Shown here in pieces: positions 1 to 7,629 of a DNA stretch of 20,790 bases. This DNA comes from 66-474 sp036759545 (GTDB lineage Bacteria; Pseudomonadota; Gammaproteobacteria; Xanthomonadales; Rhodanobacteraceae). Each line of letters starts with the position of its first letter. The stretch's first letter is position 1. The stretch spans positions 1 to 20,790 of the forward strand of contig DAIOUL010000040.1 in assembly GCA_036759545.1 (NCBI GenBank), read 5' to 3'. Both the position numbers and the translations under genes were made by a program. The notes below the pieces were generated by a model, which worked only from the letters and a program-made list of their open reading frames with translations, searched no databases and was not told where the DNA came from.

Positions 1-620
1 GCGGCCCAGTGGATGTAGGTCTCGTCGAACAGCACGCCCTGGCCGTCGCGCCAACTGTAGGGTTCGTCGTCCACGCGGATCCAGCAGCGGTCGTCGTTGG
101 GCGTGATCAGGCCCAGGTGATAGCGAAGCGAACCGGCGTAGGGATCACGGTGCTTGCCGAGATTGCTGCCCGGCGGCAGCTCCGCGAACATCGCCGCTTT
201 CACGTTCGGCGCGTCGTGCAGCAGTTGCACCGTGCGCGGGCACAGTTGCAGCGCCGACGGATGCGGCGCGTCGTCGTACCATTTCAGATAAAAGCGCTTC
301 CAGCCGGTGCGGAAGAACGAATGGAAACCGGCGTCATCGTAGTTTCCGGAAGCCTTGATGTGGCTGGCGTGTGACAGTGCGATCGCCTCGTCGCGGATTT
401 CCTGCCAATGGCTGCGCAGGTTCTCCAGTTCCGGGAAGTCCGCGAGCGACAGATACGGCGTGCGCGCCACGCGCGAGAACGCGTACATCAGCACGTTGAT
501 TGGCGCCATGAAGGTCGAATGATCGGTGACCTGGCGCGCGAAGCGGTGCCGCACGCGCCCGCGCAGATGCACGTAGAGCGCGCAGGCGATCAGCAGCCCG
601 AGGATGATCCATTTGATCAT
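1..620 (-). CDS. lpxO: LpxO-like lipid A hydroxylase, C-terminus outside window
   Basis: Aspartyl/asparaginyl beta-hydroxylase family, best matched to LpxO, a membrane-anchored Fe(II)/2-oxoglutarate oxygenase that 2-hydroxylates an acyl chain of lipid A. The first 206 residues are visible; the family is usually about 300, so roughly two thirds are present. Residues 2-18 form an N-terminal membrane anchor (IKWIILGLLIACALYV). The hallmark block KHRDPYAGSLRYHLGL is at about 156-171, with a probable iron ligand at His157 and the 2-oxoglutarate-binding Arg in RYH. The second probable iron ligand is His204 in DETYIHWA at the window edge. The ATG at 620 lies 9 nt after the stop of the upstream exporter gene, so the two are probably co-transcribed. 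No clear Shine-Dalgarno sequence is visible. The family is secure; the LpxO sub-assignment rests on the anchor plus the SLRYHLGL and PNDDRCWIRVDDEPYSWRDG blocks. Confidence 0.85.
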   Translation of the reverse strand, partial: MIKWIILGLLIACALYVHLRGRVRHRFARQVTDHSTFMAPINVLMYAFSRVARTPYLSLADFPELENLRSHWQEIRDEAIALSHASHIKASGNYDDAGFHSFFRTGWKRFYLKWYDDAPHPSALQLCPRTVQLLHDAPNVKAAMFAELPPGSNLGKHRDPYAGSLRYHLGLITPNDDRCWIRVDDEPYSWRDGQGVLFDETYIHWA

Positions 621-629
621 TTGCGGATT

Positions 630-1544
630 TTAACGCGTGCGATGCGGCGTCCACGCCCGCGCCAGCGCGATCGTTCCTACGCCGATCAGGATCACCGCCA
701 TTCCAGCCAGCTCCAATATGCCGACGTGTTCGCCGGCCAGCAGCGCGCCGAACAGCACCGCCACGGGGGGATTGACGTAGGCATAGCTCGCCGACAGCGC
801 CGGCCGCACCGTCTTCAGCAGGAACAGGTACGCGCTGAATCCGATCAGCGAGCCGAACACCGCAAGATAAATCAGCGCGATCATGGCCTGCGCCGGAACG
901 TGCGTCGGCACGCGTTCGCCCGTCATCAACGCCACCAGCGCGAGTGCGATCGACGCGCACAGCATCTGCGCAGCCACGTTCATCGGACCCGCGGGCATGT
1001 CCTGCCTGCGGCTCCAGATCGAGCCGAACGCCCACGCCAGCGCCGCCAACAGCAGCGCGGCCGCGGCCCAGGGCGAGCCGCGCAATTCGCCGCCGCTGTT
1101 GAGCAACACCACGCCGATGAAGCCGACCACTAGCCCCGCGATTTCCGTGCGGCGCAGGCGCTCGCGGTAGAGCGCGACGAGCACCGCCACGATCAGCGGT
1201 TCGCATGCCACCGCCACCGCAGCGATTCCCGAGTCGACGTATTGTTCCGCATAGCAGACCATGCCGTTGCCGAAACACAGCAGCAGCACGCCGGTGATCG
1301 CAGCGTTGCGCCACTGCAGGCGTGTCGGTGCAGGCGCGCCGCGCAGCCGCAGCCACGCGTACATCGCCACACCCGCCGCCGCAAAGCGGATCGCTGCCAG
1401 CATGAAAGGCGGAAAGCCGGTCAGCGCGAAACGGATCCCGAGATAGGTCGAACCCCAGACGACGTACACGGTCGCCAGCGCCAGCGGCACCAGCCAGCGG
1501 CGCTCGTGCGTCGGTGTGGAAATCGAGAGTGCGGTGTCGTTCAT
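630..1544 (-). CDS. yedA: EamA/DMT-family transporter, YedA-like
   Basis: Inner-membrane permease of the drug/metabolite transporter superfamily, 304 residues, with the usual ten hydrophobic segments arranged as two EamA repeats (about 18-148 and 160-296). The N-terminal repeat carries the signature VVWGSTYLGIRFAL followed by FPPFMLAAIRFAAAG, typical of the YedA/RhaT-like branch. The second repeat has SASYAYVNPPVAVLFGALLAGE, the conserved end of EamA domains. The substrate cannot be read from sequence; relatives export amino acids or other small metabolites. It lies upstream of lpxO in the same direction with a 9-nt gap. The ATG at 1544 has no Shine-Dalgarno match and is immediately preceded by a hairpin and T-tract, so the start or its translation may be unusual; no better in-frame start is evident. 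Confidence 0.88.
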   Translation of the reverse strand: MNDTALSISTPTHERRWLVPLALATVYVVWGSTYLGIRFALTGFPPFMLAAIRFAAAGVAMYAWLRLRGAPAPTRLQWRNAAITGVLLLCFGNGMVCYAEQYVDSGIAAVAVACEPLIVAVLVALYRERLRRTEIAGLVVGFIGVVLLNSGGELRGSPWAAAALLLAALAWAFGSIWSRRQDMPAGPMNVAAQMLCASIALALVALMTGERVPTHVPAQAMIALIYLAVFGSLIGFSAYLFLLKTVRPALSASYAYVNPPVAVLFGALLAGEHVGILELAGMAVILIGVGTIALARAWTPHRTR

Positions 1545-1547
1545 GGG

Positions 1548-1576
1548 AAAAACAAACGCCTCGAAGAGCCGAGGCG
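1548..1576 (-). terminator. Hairpin plus T-tract between ada-like gene and yedA
   Basis: On the minus strand CGCCTCG (1576-1570) pairs perfectly with CGAGGCG (1563-1557) across a 6-nt loop, followed directly by TTTGTTTTT. This has the form of an intrinsic terminator for the upstream ada-like gene. It ends only three bases before the yedA ATG, so it is also the immediate 5' leader of yedA. Confidence 0.6.
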
Positions 1577-1583
1577 CGACTTC

Positions 1584-1589
1584 ATTCTA
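1584..1589 (-). promoter_or_regulatory. Possible -10 box for yedA-lpxO
   Basis: TAGAAT on the minus strand is a fair sigma70 -10 match. No good -35 lies 16-18 bp upstream. A start about 7 bases downstream would place the 1557-1576 hairpin at the very 5' end of the mRNA. Weak evidence. Confidence 0.3.
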
Positions 1590-1656
1590 TCTGCAATCGC
1601 AGCCCGCGCCTGTACGGCCGGTTATGACATTTTCGTGGTGTAGACTTGAACGGAAT

Positions 1657-2514
1657 TCAACGTGCAGCACCGCGTTCCCGCTCCAGCAGCCGCTGCTTGC
1701 GCGCCGCGCCCCAGCGCCAGCCGCCGGGCGTACCGTCTTCGCGCACCACGCGATGACAAGGCACGATCAGCGCGAGCTTGTTCGAACCGCAGGCGCGGCC
1801 CACCGCGCGCGCGGCTTTGGGTGCACCGATCGCGCGCGCGATTTCGCCGTAGCTGCGCGTCTCGCCGGCGGGAATGCGAGTCAGCGCGTTCCACACGCGC
1901 CACTGGAACGCGGTCGCCGCGATGTCCAGCGGCGGCAACGGCTGCGTTTCGTCGCTCTTTCCTTCGAACTGCCGCGCGATGCGCGCGACCACGGATGAAA
2001 GCCATTCGTCGCGGCCTTCATCGACTCGCGAAATGCGCGCGCGCGGAAATTCGTCTTTCAATTCGCTCAACAACGCGGCGTCGCTGTCGCCGACATTGAC
2101 CGCGCACAGCCCGCGTTCGGTGGCCGCCACCAGCACGCGCCCGAGCGGACAGGCAAGCGTGGTATAGCGGATCGCCACGTCGCGTCCGCCCTGGCGGTAG
2201 CGTGCGGGCGGCATGCCGAGCAGGCGATCGGTGTTCTCGTACACGCGGCTGCCGGAACCGAAGCCTGCGTCGAAGATCGCGTCGGTGACGTTCGCACCTT
2301 CGCGCAGCGCGCGCTTGAATTCGCCGAAACGGCGAGCGCGCACGTATTCGGCTGGCGACACGCCGTAGGCGCGGCGGAACATGCGCTGGAGGTGGCTGGG
2401 CGACAGGCCTACTTGCGAGGCGAGTTCCTGCAAGGTGGGCGCTTCGTCGCTGTGGTCGAGCAGCGCTCGCGCCCGTTCGACCGGATCGGAAAAAGATTTC
2501 AGTGCGGCGTTCAT
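1657..2514 (-). CDS. ada: AraC HTH - methylated-DNA-cysteine methyltransferase fusion (Ada-like, lacks N-Ada domain)
   Basis: DNA-repair protein and probable regulator of 285 residues. Residues 8-107 are an AraC/XylS-type DNA-binding domain with two helix-turn-helices (LQELASQVGLSPSHLQRMFR about 28-47, and a second at about 75-98). After a short linker, residues 115-285 are an O6-methylguanine-DNA methyltransferase. The active-site PCHR gives Cys253, preceded by the Ogt helix AFQWRVWNALTRIPAGETRSYG at about 202-223 and the Arg-finger segment AARAVGRACGSNK. E. coli Ada has about 354 residues and begins with a four-cysteine zinc domain that takes methyl groups from phosphotriesters and triggers activation. 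That domain is absent: the ORF opens directly into the HTH domain. The gene follows the small membrane-protein gene by 32 nt and ends before a terminator-like hairpin. The domain calls are secure; regulation of its own gene is unproven. Confidence 0.88.
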   Translation of the reverse strand: MNAALKSFSDPVERARALLDHSDEAPTLQELASQVGLSPSHLQRMFRRAYGVSPAEYVRARRFGEFKRALREGANVTDAIFDAGFGSGSRVYENTDRLLGMPPARYRQGGRDVAIRYTTLACPLGRVLVAATERGLCAVNVGDSDAALLSELKDEFPRARISRVDEGRDEWLSSVVARIARQFEGKSDETQPLPPLDIAATAFQWRVWNALTRIPAGETRSYGEIARAIGAPKAARAVGRACGSNKLALIVPCHRVVREDGTPGGWRWGAARKQRLLERERGAAR

Positions 2515-2546
2515 GGTGCGATCGTACGGCGCGCCAGGACCCGCGG

Positions 2547-2792
2547 CTATCCGATTCTTGCGCGCGGCGGTTCCACCACACGAAATTCCCCGTCGATGAC
2601 GTCGCCTTGGGCCGGGCGCGGAGCCTTCCGGGGCAACAGACGGCGGAGCAGCAGCATCAGCGCGCCGACAGCGACGATTGCGAGGCCAGCGACCAGCCCG
2701 AAGAACAACAGCCCGGCCAGGATCAATGCGCCGACCGCAAGGAGCAGCGCGCGCAGCAACGGATGGCGGGGCAGGGTTAAAGCAAGACGCAT
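2547..2792 (-). CDS. Small membrane protein, function unknown
   Basis: An 81-residue hypothetical protein. A basic N-terminus (MRLALTLPRHPLLR) precedes a long hydrophobic stretch at about 12-49, enough for two tightly packed helices with a glycine-rich turn. Then come a basic patch (RRLLPRK) and a hydrophilic tail with VIDGEFRVVEPP. The basic patch after the hydrophobic part suggests that the tail is cytoplasmic. I do not recognise a named family, though proteins of this shape with a similar GEFRVV tail seem familiar from Xanthomonadales. It is 32 nt upstream of the ada-like gene on the same strand and divergent from the Rieske gene across a 66-bp region. No strong ribosome binding site is visible; the ATG at 2792 is the only start that keeps the hydrophobic segment whole. 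Confidence 0.65.
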   Translation of the reverse strand: MRLALTLPRHPLLRALLLAVGALILAGLLFFGLVAGLAIVAVGALMLLLRRLLPRKAPRPAQGDVIDGEFRVVEPPRARIG

Positions 2793-2820
2793 GACGGTTG
2801 CCCGGTATTTCGGGGATGTT

Positions 2821-2829
2821 TGCTATCTT
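2821..2829 (+). promoter_or_regulatory. Candidate extended -10 promoter for Rieske gene
   Basis: TGCTATCTT matches an extended -10 (TGn plus a TATAAT-like hexamer, TATCTT). A TTGCCC lies 20 bp upstream of the hexamer, too far for a standard -35, which fits an extended -10 promoter. The predicted start near 2836 would leave a leader of about 23 nt. Confidence 0.4.
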
Positions 2830-2858
2830 GTGACAATGCGAACGGGTTGCAAGTGCCC

Positions 2859-3191
2859 ATGGACATAGCCACTCCGCTGTGCCGCGTCGAAGACATCCCC
2901 GACGGAGGCGTGCTGGGGCTCGATCCCGCCGATCCAGACAGCGACGGTCTGGTTCTTGCGCGCAACGGCGAGATGGTGCGCGCGTGGTGGAACGTCTGTC
3001 CGCACACGGGACGGCGCATGGACTACGCGCCCAACCTGTTTCTGCTCAAGAACGGGCAACTGACTTGCGCGGTGCACGGCGCCACTTTCGCGCTGGCGCA
3101 GGACGGCCTGTGCGTGCAGGGACCTTGCCGCGGCGAATCGCTCACCGCCGTGCCGCTGCGCGTGAGCGACGGCAAGGTCTGGCGCGCCTAG
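2859..3191 (+). CDS. Rieske [2Fe-2S] ferredoxin-like protein
   Basis: Small soluble electron carrier of 110 residues. The Rieske cluster motif is complete: C47-P-H49 in NVCPHTGRR and C70-A-V-H73 in LTCAVHGATF, followed by GLCVQGPCRGESL, the usual end of the fold. There is no signal peptide or membrane helix, so it is cytoplasmic, like NirD-type or dioxygenase ferredoxin subunits; no reductase or oxygenase partner lies next to it. I chose the ATG at 2859 because residues upstream of it in the frame would start at a TTG and overlap the promoter. The gene ends on a CTAG shared with the convergent membrane-protein gene. The redox partner is unknown. Confidence 0.82.
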   Translation: MDIATPLCRVEDIPDGGVLGLDPADPDSDGLVLARNGEMVRAWWNVCPHTGRRMDYAPNLFLLKNGQLTCAVHGATFALAQDGLCVQGPCRGESLTAVPLRVSDGKVWRA

Positions 3192-3550
3192 CGGTTGCGC
3201 GCACCCGCATCGTGCAGCACGCGCCGCAGGTGATTGAGCAGTACGTCGGAAAAAATGTTGACGCCGATACCGGCGGACAGCAGCGGCAGCAGGTACAACG
3301 CCAGCGAGAATTCCGAAGCGAACACCTTGTCGTCCAGCAGCGATCGCGTGGCGCGCGCGGCGGTCTCCAGGTGCTGCAACAGGAACACGTCCAGCGCCGA
3401 AAGCAGGATCAGCGCCAGCGCAAACAGCAGCACCATGTAACGCGAGATGCGGCGGATGCGCAACAACGCGAAATAGATCGCCACGGGCAACACCAGAGAC
3501 GCCAGCAGCAGCAGCCAGAATTCGACGTGGATGAAGACGCTCTCGTTCAT
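3188..3550 (-). CDS. Three-helix integral membrane protein, function unknown
   Basis: A 120-residue hypothetical inner-membrane protein with hydrophobic segments at about 9-31, 37-59 and 80-100. A charged region after helix 2 (LETAARATRSLLDDKVF) and a basic C-terminus (NHLRRVLHDAGARNR) suggest defined topology. I recognise no domain. It begins 21 nt after the pepQ stop on the same strand and so is probably the last gene of a pepQ operon. It overlaps the Rieske gene tail to tail by 4 nt (CTAG contains both stops). The ATG at 3550 directly precedes the first helix. Confidence 0.7.
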   Translation of the reverse strand: MNESVFIHVEFWLLLLASLVLPVAIYFALLRIRRISRYMVLLFALALILLSALDVFLLQHLETAARATRSLLDDKVFASEFSLALYLLPLLSAGIGVNIFSDVLLNHLRRVLHDAGARNR

Positions 3551-3571
3551 TGACGCCCTGTGCCGGATGCC

Positions 3572-4906
3572 TCAGATCGCGGCGAACGCTTCGCGGGTGA
3601 GGTTGAGCGGTTCGCCGCTGGTACAAACTACATCGTCCTCGATGCGGATGCCGCCATAGGCGCGAAACGCATCGACCTTGTTCCAGTTCACGTCGCGCGC
3701 CGCGGGCTTGCCGCGCAGTTCGTCCAGCAGCATGTCGATGAAATACAGACCGGGCTCGATGGTGGTGACCATCCCTGGTTGCAGGGTGCGGGTCAGGCGC
3801 AAATACGGATGCCCTTGCGGTTTGGCGATCGTGCCGCCGCGCTCGTCGCGCTGGAAACCGGCCACGTCGTGCACCTGCAGGCCGATCAGGTGACCCAAGC
3901 CATGCGGGAAGAACGTACTGCTGATGCCGTTCGCCACCGCCGCTTCCGCGCTGCACGCGATCAGATCCTGCTCATGCATCGCCTGCATCAAGGCGTGGTG
4001 TGCGTGGAGGTGCAGTTCCGGATAGCTCTGTCCCGCGCGCACCATCGAACAGAAATCCTGCTGCGCGCGCTCGACTGCGTCGATCAGCGCCTGGAACTCG
4101 CCGGCATCCGCGGCGGCGTACGTACGCGTGATGTCGGAGTTGTAGCCGTGGAATTGGCCGCCGGCATCGATCAGGAACGAATGCGCGTGCGCGGGCGGAT
4201 TGCGGTCGAAGTGCGAGTAGTGCAGCACCGCGCCGTGGCGGTCCAGCGCAATGATGTTGTCGTAGGGCAACTGGTGTTCGGCCAGATGCGTGGCGGCGAG
4301 ATATGCAATGTGGATTTCGAATTCGGAAGCGCCGCCGCGGAAAGCTGCTTCCGCCGCGCGGTGGCCGCGCGCACCGATACGGCTGGCCACGCGCATCATC
4401 GCGATTTCGTAGTCGGTCTTGAACGAGCGCTGCCAGTGCAGGGAATCCATCAGCGCTGTCGGATTGTCAGGTGCGTAGCCATCGAGTGCGGCCGTCGCAT
4501 CGCCGACAATCGCGCAATGCGTGGCATCTCTCGGCAGATGCGCGCGTGCTTTATCCGGTTCGCGGATGGTGACGATCTCGAAATGCTCTACCCAGTAGCC
4601 GGCGGGCTGGGCAGGCACTACATGCCAGTAATCGCGCGGCTGCAGGAAGATCAGCTTCGGCTTCGCACCCGGCGTGTATACGATCCAGCTTCCCGGCGCG
4701 TCGGTCAGCGGCAGCCAGTGCAGGAAATGCGGGTTGGCGCGGAACGGATAGTACGAATCGTCGAGGAACCGAAGGATCGGCCGGCCCGCGGCGATCACGA
4801 GATGATCGCGTTGCGCGAGCCGCAATGCTTCGGCGCTACGCCTTTGCAGTTCCGCCAGGTGCGAGGGATAGAGCCCGGCGAGATTGTCCTGTGGTGCGGC
4901 CGTCAT
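3572..4906 (-). CDS. pepQ: Xaa-Pro dipeptidase (M24B metallopeptidase)
   Basis: Cytoplasmic prolidase that cleaves dipeptides with C-terminal proline, here 444 residues against 443 for E. coli PepQ. The pita-bread fold is complete. The N-terminal domain covers about 1-160 and the catalytic domain about 165-440. All five dinuclear metal ligands are present: D247 (FLIDAGG), D258 (GYNSDITRTY), H339 (FPHGLGHLIG), E384 (TTIEPGLYF) and E423 (GGIRIEDDV). The last three match the numbering of the E. coli enzyme. The family also has adventitious organophosphate hydrolase activity. It lies 108 nt downstream of the PilZ gene on the same strand and 21 nt before a membrane-protein gene. No Shine-Dalgarno sequence is evident at the chosen ATG. 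Confidence 0.93.
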   Translation of the reverse strand: MTAAPQDNLAGLYPSHLAELQRRSAEALRLAQRDHLVIAAGRPILRFLDDSYYPFRANPHFLHWLPLTDAPGSWIVYTPGAKPKLIFLQPRDYWHVVPAQPAGYWVEHFEIVTIREPDKARAHLPRDATHCAIVGDATAALDGYAPDNPTALMDSLHWQRSFKTDYEIAMMRVASRIGARGHRAAEAAFRGGASEFEIHIAYLAATHLAEHQLPYDNIIALDRHGAVLHYSHFDRNPPAHAHSFLIDAGGQFHGYNSDITRTYAAADAGEFQALIDAVERAQQDFCSMVRAGQSYPELHLHAHHALMQAMHEQDLIACSAEAAVANGISSTFFPHGLGHLIGLQVHDVAGFQRDERGGTIAKPQGHPYLRLTRTLQPGMVTTIEPGLYFIDMLLDELRGKPAARDVNWNKVDAFRAYGGIRIEDDVVCTSGEPLNLTREAFAAI

Positions 4907-5014
4907 GACGGTGAACTACTTGCGGAAAGCGCAATGGTGCCGCGAAGTTCGAGGCAGCGCAAAGGCCGGCCGCGGCGCGCGCGATACTCATCGAGGCGCC
5001 GCGCTGAAGACCGG

Positions 5015-5359
5015 TCAGACTTCCGGTTCTTCCAGCCACTTGTCCAGCACCGCGGCATCGGCATCGGACAACGCGATCATGCGCAGCCCGGCCCAGTACT
5101 GGCCGGAGATCGCGGCCGGCTCGCTCCATTGTTCGTGTACGCCGGCTTCCAGCGCGTGCGGTTTGCCGGCGCGATCGCGCAACTGGAAGCGCACCTGGTA
5201 CAGCGCATCGTCATTCAGTTGGCGGCGGCCGATCAGCATCATTCCATCGCGCGACAGATTGCCGACATGGCCGAGATTCTCGCCGGTCAGCGCGTCGGTG
5301 ACTTCGATCGGATCGAGCGCACGTTTGCGGGTGCCTCGGCGTTGTTCGGAAGTATTCAT
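5015..5359 (-). CDS. PilZ domain protein (predicted c-di-GMP receptor)
   Basis: A single-domain PilZ protein of 114 residues. Both halves of the cyclic-di-GMP binding signature are present: the arginine motif near the N-terminus (R7-R8-G-T-R11-K-R13, RxxxR type) and NLSRDG at 34-39 (N/DxSxxG). The rest is a short beta-barrel ending in an acidic tail. It therefore probably binds c-di-GMP and acts through a partner. The obvious candidate is the DUF1631 protein encoded immediately upstream, whose stop overlaps this start by 4 nt (ATGA). That suggests translational coupling and matched dosage. The output is not visible from sequence. Confidence 0.85.
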   Translation of the reverse strand: MNTSEQRRGTRKRALDPIEVTDALTGENLGHVGNLSRDGMMLIGRRQLNDDALYQVRFQLRDRAGKPHALEAGVHEQWSEPAAISGQYWAGLRMIALSDADAAVLDKWLEEPEV

Positions 5360-7617
5360 GAGTCGGTTGGAGCCCGGTTTTTCCTGCGTCCGCGAGCAGC
5401 TGGTTTCGGACCGACGTCGGCGGTTGTGTCTTCGGTTTCATGCGGTGTCATGCCGAACTGCCGCAGTCCGGCCACGAGCGCGTTCCACGCGCGGTCCATC
5501 AGGGATTCGTTCTGCTGCGGTTGCGGGCGCGCCTGGCCCAGCACGATCAATCGCGCGACCTGTTCCAGCTTGCGCTCCGGGCCGGCCGTGCCGCGCGCGC
5601 TGACGAACAGGCAGCGGTTGGTGGCGGGCGTGTACCAGGCGAGCTTCCGCGGCACGCGCTGGCCCTGCTGGTTGACGGTGAACTCGAACCACGTGCCGAA
5701 CGGCAGCGTTTTCAGATGCGCCAGCTCGCGTTGTTCCGCGGCGTTGAGCGGCGTCAGCAACGCCGGTTCGCCGTCCTGCTGTTTCGCGGCCTCGTCGTCG
5801 CCGAGTTTCTGCCGGGTTTTCAGTCGCACCGCGAGTTCGGTTTGCGATGTGGGCTCGCCCGGCGTGGCCGCTTCGTGCGGCATGTCCAGCACGCGATGCG
5901 CGAGCTGCGACGCTTCCGGTCCCTGCAAACCGATTTGTTCCAGGCCTTTCTGCAGCTCGACGCTCAGCCGTTCGTTATCGCGCTGCGCCGGATCGCGCAA
6001 CAGCTCATCCGCGGCAGCGAGCCGGCGATGGAACGCTTCGCTGTCTTCGCCGTGCCGCAGGATCGCCAACGCCAGTGCGTCGCACCACGCTTGTTCCAGC
6101 AGCGCGCGCGTCAGCGGCGGCACCTTGCGGCCGGCCAGGCGTTCGCCTATGGCGGCGGTGGCGCGGGCGCGCGCCTGTTCCAGCCGGTCGCGGCCCTGCG
6201 CGGCTTCCAGTTGCCGGCGCTCGGCGATTTCCGCGCGGCGCTTCAGCGTGTGGACGTGCGCATCCAGTTCGTCGACCAGTTTTTCGAACAGCGACAAGTC
6301 GCCGCTGAATTCGCCCAGCACGCGATCGACCGTGCGGTGCAGCTTGTCCGCCAGCGCGGCATCGGCCTCGCCCTCGCCGGTGTCCATCCAGGTGTTGGCG
6401 GTTTCGGCGACGGTGTTGAGCAGGCGCCGCGCCGGATGCGCGCGCCGCGTGAAGAAGCTGCGGTCCGCGAGCGCCGCGCGCAGCAACGGAACCTGCAGGC
6501 GCGCCAGCAGGTTCTGCGCCGAGCCGCCGCTGCGCGTCTCGTCCATCAGGCGGTCGAACAGCAGCGAAATCAGTTCAACCGTGTCGCGATGTTCCGGCGA
6601 GAACTGCGGCGTGCGGCCGTCGGGCGAGAAGCGGCGCAGCTCGGCCAGCATGTCCTGACGCAGATGCTGCACGGTGCGTTGCACGCCGCGCCCGCCCAGT
6701 TGTACCGGCTCCGGTGGCCGCGCTTGCAATTTCGCCAGTACCGTCTGCAATTCCTCGCCGGTGGCGACGTAACCACCTGTGGGTTCCTCGGGTGCCGCGC
6801 CGAAAGTGGCACGACGCTTTTCAAGCAGCTCGCGCAGATTGCCCATCACCGCGTCAGCGGCGGTCTGTGCCGGCGGCGGCGGAGGCGGTTCGGACCCGGG
6901 CTCGCCGCCGCCGTGCTTGCGCGCCTGCGGCTCGGTATGGCGCTTGGGCAGATAGGTGCGCAGGTTCGGCAGAATGCCGCGCGCGATCAGATGCTCGTTC
7001 AAGCCGCCGTACAGCGATTCGGCGGCGGCCAGCAGACGGCGGTCGAACAATCGGTACAGCACCGTGCGATGTTCGCGCGGCAATCCCATCCGGACGGCGA
7101 TCTCGCGTAACCCCTGCGCCAGTGCATGCGGACCCAGCGGCAACGCTTCTGCGTCAAGCAACGGCGAAGCGGCCAGCACGGCGTAACGATGACCGAGTTC
7201 GAACAACGACTGGCTGACGCGCATCTCGGAGCGCGTGGCGAAATCGTCGAGGGTGATCGCTTCCTCCAGTTCGTCGTGCTCGACCAGCGCCAGATCGATG
7301 CGCGCCTCGGCAGCGCGCGCCTGCGGCAGGCCGAGCCGCGCGAGACGGCCTTCCAGCATCAGCAGCAATCGCGGCGCCGCGTCCGCGCGCGTGCGCTTCA
7401 CTTCGCGCAGGCTTTCGAACGCGGCCTGCTGCTCGGCGTCGTTGCGCGCCTGTTCGGCCATCTTGAACAGCTCCTGCTCGAGCTCGGTGAGGCTCGCGCG
7501 CAACTGCGGTTCGATGCGCGAACCGCATTCGGCGAGCTGCTCCTCGAGCAGGGTGCGCACCCGCGCCGGCAGGTTGGCGCGTTCGGCGAGCGTCTGTGGC
7601 AAGCGGTCGGCTGACAT
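5356..7617 (-). CDS. DUF1631 family protein
   Basis: A 753-residue cytoplasmic protein, mostly alpha-helical, matching my recollection of the DUF1631 family, found in beta- and gammaproteobacteria with no assigned biochemical activity. An N-terminal helical region (1-235) is followed by a flexible linker with six consecutive prolines (about 243-255). Next is a long helical region with many charged residues (about 300-600, likely coiled-coil, for example at 455-495). The C-terminal part contains FGTWFEFTVNQQGQRVPRKLAWYTPATNRCLFV (about 645-680), a beta-rich segment reminiscent of PilZ-like output domains in this family. The start has a good ribosome binding site (GAGGGG, 5-nt spacer). It is coupled by ATGA overlap to the PilZ gene. 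A role in c-di-GMP signalling or surface behaviour is inference. Confidence 0.8.
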   Translation of the reverse strand: MSADRLPQTLAERANLPARVRTLLEEQLAECGSRIEPQLRASLTELEQELFKMAEQARNDAEQQAAFESLREVKRTRADAAPRLLLMLEGRLARLGLPQARAAEARIDLALVEHDELEEAITLDDFATRSEMRVSQSLFELGHRYAVLAASPLLDAEALPLGPHALAQGLREIAVRMGLPREHRTVLYRLFDRRLLAAAESLYGGLNEHLIARGILPNLRTYLPKRHTEPQARKHGGGEPGSEPPPPPPAQTAADAVMGNLRELLEKRRATFGAAPEEPTGGYVATGEELQTVLAKLQARPPEPVQLGGRGVQRTVQHLRQDMLAELRRFSPDGRTPQFSPEHRDTVELISLLFDRLMDETRSGGSAQNLLARLQVPLLRAALADRSFFTRRAHPARRLLNTVAETANTWMDTGEGEADAALADKLHRTVDRVLGEFSGDLSLFEKLVDELDAHVHTLKRRAEIAERRQLEAAQGRDRLEQARARATAAIGERLAGRKVPPLTRALLEQAWCDALALAILRHGEDSEAFHRRLAAADELLRDPAQRDNERLSVELQKGLEQIGLQGPEASQLAHRVLDMPHEAATPGEPTSQTELAVRLKTRQKLGDDEAAKQQDGEPALLTPLNAAEQRELAHLKTLPFGTWFEFTVNQQGQRVPRKLAWYTPATNRCLFVSARGTAGPERKLEQVARLIVLGQARPQPQQNESLMDRAWNALVAGLRQFGMTPHETEDTTADVGPKPAARGRRKNRAPTDS

Positions 7618-7629
7618 CGGTTCCCCTCG

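Noticed and set aside
3560..6658. A 1032-codon plus-strand open frame
   Set aside because: It is opposite pepQ, the PilZ gene and DUF1631, all with clear family motifs. The translation is Arg/Gln-rich, lacks domains, and is the usual antisense shadow in G+C-rich DNA.
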